Shown: in pieces, positions 7,629 to 13,477 of the stretch | Layout of the letters: every line of letters begins with the position of its first letter | Numbering within the stretch: the first letter of the stretch is position 1 | IMG/VR virus record: IMGVR_UViG_3300046463_000264 | Location: 1-41,346 of that record | DNA: 41,346 nucleotides | From: a virus | Strand: one strand, 5' to 3' | The notes under the pieces: model-generated | The model's input: only the letters and a program-made list of their open reading frames with translations | Told to the model about the DNA's origin: nothing | Database searches by the model: none | Position numbers and translations under genes: made by a program

Positions 7629-8303
7629 ATGACAGAAGGTAAGGTTTGTAAAAGTTGTGGTGAATTCAAAAGTTTTGATAATTACTATAAGCATAATACT
7701 TACAAAGACGGTTATTGGTCAAAATGTAAGGTTTGTCTAAAACAACGACACTTAGACACGTATGAAAGGAAAACTGAAAAGAAGTTTGATGAAAACGGCC
7801 GGGTATGTTCAAAGTGTAATGAATATAAAACTTGGGATAATTATTATAAAGATATTCACAGATCAACGGGATATAAACATGTTTGTAAAGATTGCCAGAT
7901 TCCTTTGGACGCTATTGTCCGTAAGAGATATAGAGAAAACAATCTTGAACAATGCCGTGAACGTGAAAAGACTTTCAGACAATCAGAAGCCGGGCAAGAA
8001 ACAATATATAGAAAAAATATGAAAAGACGTTCGCAAAAAGCAAACGTTAGATTTACAAAACATCAACGCAAAGAGATTCTTGAAAGAGACAATTATATAT
8101 GTCAATGTTGTGGAATTATTGTTCATGATGAAAGAATAAACACACCCGACAAAGCCCACATTGATCATATTCTCCCTTTAAATGCTGATGGTAGTTCTGA
8201 ACTAGATAATTTGCAAACTCTTTGTAGAACATGTAACACTAGCAAAGGTGCGAAGGCTATTTCAAATGAAAATTTATTAGAATTAATTTTGCAAAACCAT
8301 TGA
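7629..8303 (+). CDS. HNH endonuclease with two N-terminal zinc ribbons
   Basis: The 224-residue product has two CxxC...CxxC ribbons (KVCKSCGEFKSFDNYY...CKVC at about 6-37, and RVCSKCNEYKTWDNYY...CKDC at 60-90). A C-terminal HNH domain follows: ILERDNYICQCCGI, then AHIDHILPLNADG with the catalytic His pair, then LQTLCRTCNTSKGA. Such proteins are free-standing homing nucleases or packaging-associated nucleases. It is on the plus strand, opposite to its neighbours on the left, with its own promoter P2 and an AGGTGG ribosome site, so it looks like a separately acquired unit. Its stop codon overlaps the -35 box of early promoter E1. Confidence 0.85.
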   Translation: MTEGKVCKSCGEFKSFDNYYKHNTYKDGYWSKCKVCLKQRHLDTYERKTEKKFDENGRVCSKCNEYKTWDNYYKDIHRSTGYKHVCKDCQIPLDAIVRKRYRENNLEQCREREKTFRQSEAGQETIYRKNMKRRSQKANVRFTKHQRKEILERDNYICQCCGIIVHDERINTPDKAHIDHILPLNADGSSELDNLQTLCRTCNTSKGAKAISNENLLELILQNH

Positions 8304-8328
8304 CGTAAGAGTCTTACTGATGTATAAT
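8300..8328 (+). promoter_or_regulatory. Early sigma-A promoter E1
   Basis: TTGACG, 17 bases, TATAAT. The spacer begins with TAAGAGTCTTAC, making a GTAAGA/TCTTAC palindrome that overlaps the -35 region. The same arrangement is seen at E3. Predicted start of transcription is near 8335. Confidence 0.8.
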
Positions 8329-8334
8329 TAAGTT

Positions 8335-8399
8335 AATCAAATAGAAAACAAAGTCTCATCTCGAACCTTGAAAAAGGAGATCAGGTGGGACTTTTTTTG
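8335..8399 (+). ncRNA. Candidate short RNA or leader ending in a terminator
   Basis: From the predicted E1 start, only about 65 bases are transcribed before a strong terminator-like hairpin. AGTCTCAT (8352-8359) pairs with GTGGGACT (8385-8392), an inner CCTT/AAGG stem is possible, and a run of seven Ts follows. This would be a small stable RNA, or an attenuator for the small gene at 8427. No open reading frame fits inside it. Confidence 0.5.
8352..8398 (+). terminator. Rho-independent terminator or attenuator
   Basis: An 8-bp outer stem (two G-U pairs), an inner CCTTGAAAAAGG hairpin and TTTTTTT. It lies between promoter E1 and the small gene at 8427. Confidence 0.7.
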
Positions 8400-8426
8400 T
8401 CCCATTTTTCATTAAGGGAGGATTTA

Positions 8427-8543
8427 ATGTTCAAATTGTGGGGGCGGGGCATCCGTTGTCCACGGGCTGAAACTTCACGTACCCCGGGGGGTTACTTTCA
8501 AAGAAAACTGACAATTCAGAACATTCAATATATTATTAAATAA
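8427..8543 (+). CDS. Small basic protein from a GC-rich patch, unknown
   Basis: A 38-residue frame (MFKLWGRGIRCPRAETSRTP, then GGYFQRKLTIQNIQYIIK) follows a very strong AAGGGAGG ribosome site six bases before its ATG. Bases 8438-8491 are strikingly G- and C-rich (GGGGGCGGGGC, CCCCGGGGGG) in an otherwise AT-rich region. The product is arginine-rich. I do not recognise it. The base composition could reflect an RNA structure rather than the peptide. It lies downstream of promoter E1 and its attenuator-like terminator. Confidence 0.5.
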   Translation: MFKLWGRGIRCPRAETSRTPGGYFQRKLTIQNIQYIIK

Positions 8544-8628
8544 TAAATGAATTATGAATATTCAGACTATTATAGTAAGTGGTTTAAACTATTGCCAACA
8601 TATCATATCGGCCTGACTACCCCTACCA

Positions 8629-8664
8629 CTAAAACTAAAGGGACGTACTCATTTGAATACGTCC
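8629..8664 (-). terminator. Terminator of the HNH gene pair
   Basis: GGACGTA and TACGTCC form a 7-bp stem, followed on the minus strand by CTTTAGTTTTAG. It sits directly after the stop of the gene at 8675. The T-run is imperfect. Confidence 0.55.
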
Positions 8665-8674
8665 AGCGTTGTCA

Positions 8675-9157
8675 CTAAGATACACGTTCACGTTTAACAT
8701 GTTTCATATTCATGTTGGACACTGTACACTGTCCAACGTTCATAATGTTTGCTATATCTCGTTGAGTCAATTTAGTAGTACGAAGTAAAGTAATAATATC
8801 ACGATATACATTATCATTGTATTTATTGTTGTTTGAATGATGTCCGTTATCCCTAGCGTGTTTGACATTATCTAATTGTGTGCACCATTCTAAATTGTTA
8901 ACGTTATTATTCTTTTTATCTAAATCAATATGATTTACTACATCGCAATCACTTGGTTTATCAATGAAGGTTTCTGCAACAGCACGGTGAATATAGAAGT
9001 TATAATTCTTTCCGTTGATCTTATATCCAATTTGTAAATATCCTTTACCGTTGTCACAAGGTTTGCGTATTCGTTTCGTTTTAGCGTGGCGAACATTGCC
9101 TAGATTACTTATTTCATATTTGGATACTTTATTATAAACTTTCCATATTTCTACCAT
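8675..9157 (-). CDS. NUMOD4/HNH homing endonuclease
   Basis: The 160-residue product begins with a NUMOD4 motif (EIWKVYNKVSKYEISNLGNV), continues with an HNH_3-type core (FYIHRAVAETFIDKPSDCDVVNHIDLDKKNNNVNNLEW, where VVNHID carries the catalytic His), and ends with a small helix-turn-helix (LTQRDIANIMNVGQCTVSNM) that would read the target DNA. This architecture is standard for phage SPO1-type homing endonucleases. It overlaps the preceding HNH gene by 7 bases. The ribosome site AGGAGG lies about 12 bases upstream. Confidence 0.9.
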   Translation of the reverse strand: MVEIWKVYNKVSKYEISNLGNVRHAKTKRIRKPCDNGKGYLQIGYKINGKNYNFYIHRAVAETFIDKPSDCDVVNHIDLDKKNNNVNNLEWCTQLDNVKHARDNGHHSNNNKYNDNVYRDIITLLRTTKLTQRDIANIMNVGQCTVSNMNMKHVKRERVS

Positions 9158-9561
9158 GATATATATTTATCCTCCTGTTCTTTGGCTATATTTAGTAATA
9201 CAGATTTAGGTATGTCACCAGTTTCAGCCATAACGTGATGATATTTACATAGACTTATGAGATTGTTATTGTCATACATTCTCCGGATATTTTCAGAAAT
9301 AAAATAAATATGATGAACTTCAATTGTGTGCATATTATATCTGGTATCGGTGTTATATAGTTCACGTATGCAAACCTGACACAATCCTTTGTCACGTTTT
9401 CTTATCTCCAATGATTTACTTCTCCACCGTCTGGTATTACGTAACTTGTCAATGTCAGAACGTTCCTTTGTATAACCCTTGCCGTATTTGGTTTTTGGTT
9501 TTTTAGGACAGTCGAATGTCTTATCGTGTATGTTTCCACAATACGAACATGTCTTTAACAT
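9151..9561 (-). CDS. HNH endonuclease
   Basis: A 136-residue HNH protein. It opens with a CxxC ribbon (CSYCGNIHDKTFDC), has the basic helix RRWRSKSLEIRKRD and CQVC, then the core EVHHIYFI and NNLISLCKYHHVMAE. The second H of each HH pair fits the metal-binding site. It is similar in form to HK97 gp74-like nucleases that aid packaging, but its position with another HNH gene and its own promoter (P3) suggests a mobile nuclease. ATG 9561 follows a GGAAGTG ribosome site. Confidence 0.85.
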   Translation of the reverse strand: MLKTCSYCGNIHDKTFDCPKKPKTKYGKGYTKERSDIDKLRNTRRWRSKSLEIRKRDKGLCQVCIRELYNTDTRYNMHTIEVHHIYFISENIRRMYDNNNLISLCKYHHVMAETGDIPKSVLLNIAKEQEDKYISW

Positions 9562-9583
9562 GGTTTCACTTCCTTTCTGTTCA

Positions 9584-9613
9584 TTTGTCGCAAATAAAAA
9601 AGACCATTCACAA
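9584..9613 (-). promoter_or_regulatory. TTGTGA-class promoter P3 (HNH pair), overlapping a terminator
   Basis: TTGTGAAT, 18 bases after TTGTGA, then GACAAATGAA preceded by GC. The TTGTGAAT box is part of the hairpin that terminates the lipoprotein operon, so terminator and promoter share bases. Confidence 0.65.
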
Positions 9614-9622
9614 TGAACGGTC
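9593..9622 (-). terminator. Terminator of the lipoprotein operon
   Basis: GACCGTTCA and TGAATGGTC form a 9-bp stem (one G-T pair) with a 3-base loop, followed on the minus strand by TTTTTTATTTG. Confidence 0.85.
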
Positions 9623-9630
9623 TCATTTAC

Positions 9631-10047
9631 TTATTTAAACTCTTTAAAAGCTTCAACAATCTTCTGATCTGGACTTCCAGCCAACATAAACTTTCCATTC
9701 ACATATGCTGATTCAGTCACCAGCTTTCCAGTCTGTTTATATTGTTGTAAAGTCGTATTATCAGGTGAATCAAATTCATACAATTCCAGCTTCTCACCAT
9801 CAATTATGATTCCAAAACCGTCACTTGCACCAATCATTGTATAAGCTTTTGTTGATTGTGCACCAATAACAAAACCGTATGTTTTGAAATATCCAAGAAT
9901 GTCATTCAAATGTTCTGTTTTTGCTTGAACGGTTGAAGCTGTCTGGACACTTTGAACGTGCTTTGATTCAGTTGATGTGGTTGATTGATTTGAACATGCA
10001 CTGGTTAACAATAAAGAGAAGCATACTACAAGAAAATATCGTTTCAT
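9631..10047 (-). CDS. Phage-encoded lipoprotein
   Basis: The 138-residue product has a lipoprotein signal: MKR, hydrophobic YFLVVCFSLLL, then TSAC with the lipidated Cys at 18. A serine/threonine-rich linker follows, then a compact domain (LNDILGYFKTYGFVIGAQST to the C-terminal VEAFKEF). It should be anchored outside the cell membrane. Early phage lipoproteins often block superinfection by related phages, so superinfection exclusion is a reasonable guess, but I do not recognise the domain. It is the second gene of an early operon behind promoter E2 and ends at a strong terminator. Confidence 0.75.
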   Translation of the reverse strand: MKRYFLVVCFSLLLTSACSNQSTTSTESKHVQSVQTASTVQAKTEHLNDILGYFKTYGFVIGAQSTKAYTMIGASDGFGIIIDGEKLELYEFDSPDNTTLQQYKQTGKLVTESAYVNGKFMLAGSPDQKIVEAFKEFK

Positions 10048-10058
10048 TTAATTCACCC

Positions 10059-10655
10059 CTATTTAATTTTTTCAATCAGTTTATCCATTAAGGCCTGTTG
10101 ATTTGAAATAAGATCAGATTTTGAATTTACAGAATCCAACAAAGTATTGTTTCTTTCTAACATCATGCCAATTTCTTTAATCATTTCATTGTTCTTGTCA
10201 CCCAGGTCTGTCAGATTTTCAATTCTTTTTGCGTGGTGTTTATGACTTTCTTGAACCGACAGAATCAATTCAGTTTGTACATGAAGTCTTTCTTCCATTA
10301 ATTGAAGATTGTTTTGGATGTTCTTTCTATCTTGTTCATACCATTTTAAAATTCGGCAACACTCTTGTGCTGTGTTATAAATGTCTCTTAAACTTACAAC
10401 ATCATTGTTTTCCTCTATGTGCCCCAACAAACCCCGTGATTGTTCGTATTTGTAGATAGAAGCATTGATATTTTCTTCACGGTTTTCTTCAAATTGACCA
10501 GCTTTTTCACCTGTCAACCATTCGATTTTTAACATGACAATTCCTTCATTTGACAAGAATCTGTCTACAACTTGAAATTGACCAGTTGCATTTTCGTGAA
10601 TTGAACCATTGGCATATTTTTTAGATTTGCCTAACTGTGTCACTATTTTAGCCAT
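10059..10655 (-). CDS. Coiled-coil early protein, unknown
   Basis: The 198-residue product has an N-terminal beta-rich part (GKSKKYANGSIHENATGQFQ, then VVDRFLSNEGIVMLKIEWLTGEKAGQFEENREENI) of a type seen beside phage homing nucleases and regulators. The rest, about 75-198, is long helix with heptad-like spacing (IQNNLQLMEERLHVQTELIL, MIKEIGMMLERNNTLLDSVN). It likely forms an oligomer. ATG 10655 has AAAGGAAGG upstream. It is the first gene of the E2 operon and is co-transcribed with the lipoprotein. Confidence 0.7.
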   Translation of the reverse strand: MAKIVTQLGKSKKYANGSIHENATGQFQVVDRFLSNEGIVMLKIEWLTGEKAGQFEENREENINASIYKYEQSRGLLGHIEENNDVVSLRDIYNTAQECCRILKWYEQDRKNIQNNLQLMEERLHVQTELILSVQESHKHHAKRIENLTDLGDKNNEMIKEIGMMLERNNTLLDSVNSKSDLISNQQALMDKLIEKIK

Positions 10656-10701
10656 GACTGTTACCTTCCTTTGAATTAGTTATGTGTATGTTATTAAGCA
10701 C

Positions 10702-10730
10702 ATCTTATCATTATCAATTTCTTACGTCAA
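10702..10730 (-). promoter_or_regulatory. Early sigma-A promoter E2
   Basis: TTGACG, 17 bases starting TAAGAA, then TAAGAT. It serves the genes at 10655 and 10047. The four 22-bp repeats lie 50 bases upstream of its -35 box. Confidence 0.7.
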
Positions 10731-10779
10731 CGGGAACAGAAAGCGAACATACAAAAATAGGTGTAAAGTCACCAGTTTT

Positions 10780-10867
10780 CTGGAAACCTTACACCAATTC
10801 CCTGGAAATCTAATGTAAATTATATGGAAAGATCATGTCAGTTATCTGGAAATCTTATATCAAATTA
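10780..10867. repeat. Array of four 22-bp direct repeats (iterons)
   Basis: Four head-to-tail units, each exactly 22 bases, start at 10780, 10802, 10824 and 10846. Each begins (C/A)TGGAAA and continues with a variable ATCTTATATCAAATTA-like part. There are no spacers. A 22-base period places the same face of the helix every two turns, as in iterons or operators bound by cooperating proteins. Two ribbon-helix-helix genes lie just upstream. The array could be a replication origin, a partition-like site or an operator for promoter E2. Confidence 0.75.
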
Positions 10868-11113
10868 TAACACTCTCATGTCAACTTTTCTTTTACATTT
10901 CATACATTCAAAAAGATAAGGTTCAATTTCTTTATGGTTTTTTAGCTTTCTGCAAGTCTGACAGGATAATACCACTTTGCGTCCATTGTAAGCATGGACA
11001 GAAACTTCATCAAGATCAGTGTCAATTTCTTCTATTGTTGTTTCTGGTTCAACACTGAAGATTGCATAAACCCACAATACGGACACACCAGCAACAAGAA
11101 CAGAATAAACCAC
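10865..11113 (-). CDS. Small membrane protein with a zinc ribbon
   Basis: An 82-residue product with one membrane segment at about 2-20 (YSVLVAGVSVLWVYAIFSV) and a cytoplasmic or external ribbon CQTCRKLKNH...CMKC with two CxxC pairs. The acidic linker EPETTIEEIDTDLDE separates them. The GTG start overlaps the stop of the RHH gene (TAGTG), so it is translated with it. Its end touches the iteron array. Function unknown. Confidence 0.65.
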   Translation of the reverse strand: MVYSVLVAGVSVLWVYAIFSVEPETTIEEIDTDLDEVSVHAYNGRKVVLSCQTCRKLKNHKEIEPYLFECMKCKRKVDMRVL

Positions 11114-11385
11114 TATAAATCATCCCTTCCAGTTAGGGTGTACATGATCTTGCCATTGTGGTTTACAGGTCTTATTTTGTACGCTTTTTCAGTGCAATAT
11201 TCGTTTTGTAATTTGTTGATAAGACTTATATCATCAAGACAGGTTTCCAACAAAAGTGAAGCAAGTGAAGCAGGTTTCATACGGCAAGCTGTTGCAAGCT
11301 TCATCAGCTTTGAATCATACTCATTGGACAGGCTGACGGATCTCCTGACTATCTTCTTGTTGCCCAAACCTTTTTCTTCAATCAT
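11113..11385 (-). CDS. Ribbon-helix-helix DNA-binding protein (candidate)
   Basis: The 90-residue product has the RHH pattern near the N-terminus: KKIVRRSVSLSNEYDSKLMK (ribbon strand RRSVSLS), then LATACRMKPASLASLLLETC as the two helices. A C-terminal extension (EYCTEKAYKIRPVNHNGKIM) ends in a beta hairpin. RHH proteins act as dimers on repeated operators. The 22-bp iteron array lies right after the next gene and is an obvious candidate target. ATG 11385 has GAAGGGGAGAAT upstream. Confidence 0.6.
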   Translation of the reverse strand: MIEEKGLGNKKIVRRSVSLSNEYDSKLMKLATACRMKPASLASLLLETCLDDISLINKLQNEYCTEKAYKIRPVNHNGKIMYTLTGRDDL

Positions 11386-11518
11386 ATTCTCCCCTTCTCT
11401 CTTGGTTGTTGGTTACTCGAAAAAAATGGGTGTCAATTGACAGTGTCAAAAGTGATTCAGTGAATCTGTTTACCTCTCCCCCACCGTTCCCGTTTGTTCG
11501 GTCATACTGATAGTACAT
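11378..11518 (-). CDS. Putative small gene upstream of the RHH gene
   Basis: A 46-residue frame (MYYQYDRTNGNGGGEVNRFT, then ESLLTLSIDTHFFRVTNNQE) whose stop overlaps the RHH start (ATGATTGA). The overlap favours it, but the ribosome site (GTGAAAGA) is weak, so it may be chance. Confidence 0.35.
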   Translation of the reverse strand: MYYQYDRTNGNGGGEVNRFTESLLTLSIDTHFFRVTNNQERRGEYD

Positions 11519-11543
11519 TCTTTCACATTGCCCGTGTGCTTGT

Positions 11544-11777
11544 TTAAATCATCTTAATGGATGTATTACCCTTTATGATTATTGCAGCCGTTAACGGGCC
11601 TGTGTGTGCTTCTGGTGAGGTGTCTGATTTGATGATCTTCCTGGTCTTAATATCCTTTTCAATCAGCTTCTTTACATATCCAGAAAAGTTCACCCCGGCA
11701 ATTCGTTCAAGGTAAATCTGATCTTGCTGGTCAGTAATGTTGAAGCTGACAGACTTAACTATTTTGTTCTTTGACAC
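11544..11777 (-). CDS. Ribbon-helix-helix-like protein (candidate)
   Basis: A 77-residue product. NKIVKSVSFNITDQQDQIYL supplies a strand and the first helix, and IAGVNFSGYVKKLIEKDIKT the second, a pattern shared with plasmid and phage RHH copy-control proteins. The tail (TGPLTAAIIIKGNTSIKMI) is hydrophobic. The start is GTG 11777 behind GGGGTGG. Upstream lies a tandem GTCATACCA direct repeat that could be its operator. Confidence 0.55.
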   Translation of the reverse strand: MSKNKIVKSVSFNITDQQDQIYLERIAGVNFSGYVKKLIEKDIKTRKIIKSDTSPEAHTGPLTAAIIIKGNTSIKMI

Positions 11778-11802
11778 GGATTTACCACCCCTTTCAATAT
11801 AT

Positions 11803-11823
11803 GGTATGACTGGTATGACCGGG
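11803..11823. repeat. 21-base fragment identical to part of the holin gene
   Basis: This noncoding 21-mer, starting GGTATGACTGG, is identical to 30590-30610, where it encodes the Pro-Val-Ile-Pro repeats of the holin tail. Here it is intergenic and contains two GTCATACC units on the minus strand. It may be a captured gene fragment or an operator. Confidence 0.7.
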
Positions 11824-11830
11824 ATAGAAC

Positions 11831-11860
11831 AAAAAAAAGAATCCTATTGTTTAGGATTCT
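11831..11860 (-). terminator. Terminator after the 12706-11864 gene
   Basis: AGAATCCTA and TAGGATTCT form a 9-bp stem, followed by a run of Ts on the minus strand. Nearly the same sequence recurs at 12787-12817. Confidence 0.9.
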
Positions 11861-11863
11861 ATT

Positions 11864-12706
11864 TCACTTCACTAATACTCTATAATGTAATTGCTGAATG
11901 TTGTAACCACCAGCGTAAATTGTCTGGACGTGGACTGTTTTTATTTCACCTTTTACAAACCCATTTATTTCCATGTTGTCACCCATTTGAAGACCATAAG
12001 CGTCTATAATTTTACCAGCTTTTGCTTCAACCCGGGCAATCAGTTGTGCTTTGCGTCTTTCACCGTCTTTTTCAGCAATGTTCATGATCACCTGACGTTG
12101 TTGATCTTCTGTTCCGTACATTCTTTCAAGGATTGCAGCGTCACTTTTTGGGATTGAACGTTCAAATTCTCTTTTCTTTGCGTGTCTAATTTTCGCTTGA
12201 AAGCTGTCAAGTTCAACCCGGTTCAATTCACGGTTCAAGATTTCTTCAACCTGTTCGTCAGTCAATTGTCTTTGTAGATTATAATTCAAGATCATTTTCA
12301 AGTTTTCAGCGTTGATTTCATAATTTTCAAATCTGACAGCGTTGTATTTCTTTTTCAAGTTCATATAGAATTCGACACAACGTACTTTCCAGTTTTCAAT
12401 GAAAGCGTCAATTGCTTCAAGACCAGTTACTTCAGATTCTTTCTTTTCAGTTTCAGCAACTTTTGCGTCAATGTAAGCGACATACCCTTCAAGCTGTTCC
12501 TTCAATTCGGCATGAAGTGTTTGTGTTGCACCACCGATCACTTTTGCTTTTGCAATCATTCTGTCATGTCTTGCAATTGCTTCAATACAATTTTCACGGT
12601 AAGATTTCAGTTCTTCAAGATTCATGACTTCAACAGTGTGGTTAAACCTTTCATCATTTCGTTTCAAAACCAAAGCGTTCAATTGATCATTTGACAATTT
12701 TGTCAT
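11864..12706 (-). CDS. Early coiled-coil protein, unknown
   Basis: The 280-residue product is mostly helical. Residues 1-100 include RENCIEAIARHDRMIAKAKV and LHAELKEQLEGYVAYIDAKV, a middle part carries LTDEQVEEILNRELNRVELD, and the C-terminus (KAGKIIDAYGLQMGDNMEIN, then GFVKGEIKTVHVQTIYAGGY) forms a small beta domain. I do not recognise a function. The ATG at 12706 is nine bases from GGTGG; a TTG at 12715 is less likely. It has a clear early promoter (E3) and a terminator of its own, so it is a one-gene early unit and probably acts soon after infection. Confidence 0.8.
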   Translation of the reverse strand: MTKLSNDQLNALVLKRNDERFNHTVEVMNLEELKSYRENCIEAIARHDRMIAKAKVIGGATQTLHAELKEQLEGYVAYIDAKVAETEKKESEVTGLEAIDAFIENWKVRCVEFYMNLKKKYNAVRFENYEINAENLKMILNYNLQRQLTDEQVEEILNRELNRVELDSFQAKIRHAKKREFERSIPKSDAAILERMYGTEDQQRQVIMNIAEKDGERRKAQLIARVEAKAGKIIDAYGLQMGDNMEINGFVKGEIKTVHVQTIYAGGYNIQQLHYRVLVK

Positions 12707-12749
12707 GTGGGACAACCACCTTTTTATAATGTATTATTTAACTATCCTT

Positions 12750-12778
12750 ATTATATCATGGTAAGAATCTTACGTCAA
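12750..12778 (-). promoter_or_regulatory. Early sigma-A promoter E3
   Basis: TTGACG, 17 bases, TATAAT. The spacer starts TAAGATTCTTAC, giving the same GTAAGA/TCTTAC palindrome as E1. The start of transcription should be near 12743. Confidence 0.85.
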
Positions 12779-12786
12779 CTATATAA

Positions 12787-12817
12787 ACAAAAAAAGAATC
12801 CTATTGTTTAGGATTCT
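12787..12817 (-). terminator. Terminator of the tiny-gene operon (copy of the 11831 terminator)
   Basis: AGAATCCTA with TAGGATTCT and a T-run on the minus strand. About 30 bases match the terminator at 11831-11860. The stop codon of the gene at 12801 lies in its loop. Confidence 0.9.
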
Positions 12818-12911
12818 CTTTCACGTCATATGAACCACAGTTTGGACAATAATCTTCGTGGACAACATGTTCTTCATAAGGTCTTTTACAGTCGTTACAG
12901 ATCATTTTCAT
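12801..12911 (-). CDS. 36-residue zinc-ribbon protein
   Basis: The product begins MKMICNDCKRPYEEHVVHED and continues YCPNCGSYDVKENPKQ, so it has two CxxC pairs and should bind one zinc ion. The ribosome site GGAAG lies five bases before ATG 12911. It is the last gene of the E4 operon, and its C-terminal codons run into the terminator hairpin. Function unknown; small zinc ribbons in phages often bind host proteins or nucleic acid. Confidence 0.7.
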   Translation of the reverse strand: MKMICNDCKRPYEEHVVHEDYCPNCGSYDVKENPKQ

Positions 12912-12912
12912 T

Positions 12913-13035
12913 TTACTTCCCCACCCTTTCATATACGTCCACCATTTCACCGTCATGAATTTCAAGTTCAATCTGTTCAAATTCTGTCCAGTTGATTGCG
13001 TCCCAATATTCAGCGTCCCTTTTTAATTGTAACAT
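12913..13035 (-). CDS. 40-residue acidic protein, unknown
   Basis: MLQLKRDAEYWDAINWTEFE then QIELEIHDGEMVDVYERVGK. It has GGGGTGAGATC before its ATG and sits two bases from the next gene. It is acidic with several tryptophans. The product is not recognised; its place among tiny early genes suggests a host-directed role. Confidence 0.6.
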   Translation of the reverse strand: MLQLKRDAEYWDAINWTEFEQIELEIHDGEMVDVYERVGK

Positions 13036-13045
13036 GATCTCACCC

Positions 13046-13126
13046 CTATTTCGCCAATACTCTTACACCCATTGTAATCGGTAAACCCAAGACAGCCATT
13101 GTCAGCAATGTTGCAAAGATACCCAT
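13046..13126 (-). CDS. 26-residue membrane peptide
   Basis: MGIFATLLTMAVLGLPITMG then VRVLAK: a single hydrophobic segment with a basic end. A perfect GGAGG ribosome site stands nine bases upstream, which is the main reason to call it. It resembles small phage membrane toxins or inhibitors in shape only. Confidence 0.6.
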   Translation of the reverse strand: MGIFATLLTMAVLGLPITMGVRVLAK

Positions 13127-13163
13127 TTTTGAAGCCTCCTTCACATTTTCATCGTATGGCGAA

Positions 13164-13322
13164 TCAATCTTCATATACGTCAACATCTTTATCGTGTTCT
13201 TTTGTCCCTGTATGTTCTCCATTCAATACATAATAATAAAGCCTTGCATCTTCTTCGCTGTCAGCTTCGACAGTCCAATATTCCGTTATTGTTTTGTGTA
13301 CATACACGTTATATTTAGTCAT
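13164..13322 (-). CDS. 52-residue acidic protein, unknown
   Basis: MTKYNVYVHKTITEYWTVEA then DSEEDARLYYYVLNGEHTGT and an acidic end (KDVDVYED). The strand-strand-helix order (YNVYVHKTITEYWTVEADSE) resembles small phage beta-alpha domains. GGAAGGAAG precedes ATG 13322. It is the first gene of the E4 operon. A short relic of a MazG-gene end lies in its leader (13339-13366). Confidence 0.65.
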   Translation of the reverse strand: MTKYNVYVHKTITEYWTVEADSEEDARLYYYVLNGEHTGTKEHDKDVDVYED

Positions 13323-13338
13323 TTTTCTTCCTTCCTTT

Positions 13339-13366
13339 ACCTCGCCTTTTCTGTCTAATACGCTTT
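13339..13366. repeat. Relic of the MazG-gene 3' end
   Basis: AAAGCGTATTAGACA (minus strand), six bases and GCGAGGT are repeated with the same spacing at 17611-17638. At 17.6 kb this text is the last codons of the MazG-like gene (Lys-Ala-Tyr-stop) plus the next ribosome site. Here there is no such gene upstream, so it looks like a recombination scar. Confidence 0.65.
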
Positions 13367-13384
13367 GATCTTTGTTTACAATCC

Positions 13385-13400
13385 TGTTTACATGTAAACA
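13385..13400. promoter_or_regulatory. 16-bp perfect palindrome, probable operator
   Basis: TGTTTACATGTAAACA lies about 25 bases downstream of the -10 box of E4, and a further TGTTTACA half-site stands four bases away at 13373-13380. A repressor bound here could block the E4 operon. Confidence 0.6.
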
Positions 13401-13423
13401 TTTTTCATTATTTAATTAATCTT

Positions 13424-13452
13424 AGTATAAAACAATCAGAATCTTACGTCAA
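13424..13452 (-). promoter_or_regulatory. Early sigma-A promoter E4
   Basis: TTGACG, 17 bases beginning TAAGATTCTGAT, then TATACT. It drives the four tiny genes 13322 to 12801. Confidence 0.8.
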
Positions 13453-13477
13453 TAATTTTATAAGAACAGCAAGATAC

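Noticed and set aside
7629-8543. HNH gene plus structured RNA as an IscB/HEARO-type system
   Set aside because: The protein has zinc ribbons and HNH but no RuvC parts and is far too short; the RNA is downstream and short.
10780-10867. The 22-bp repeats as a CRISPR array
   Set aside because: Units are directly adjacent with no spacers and diverge from each other; no cas genes are present.
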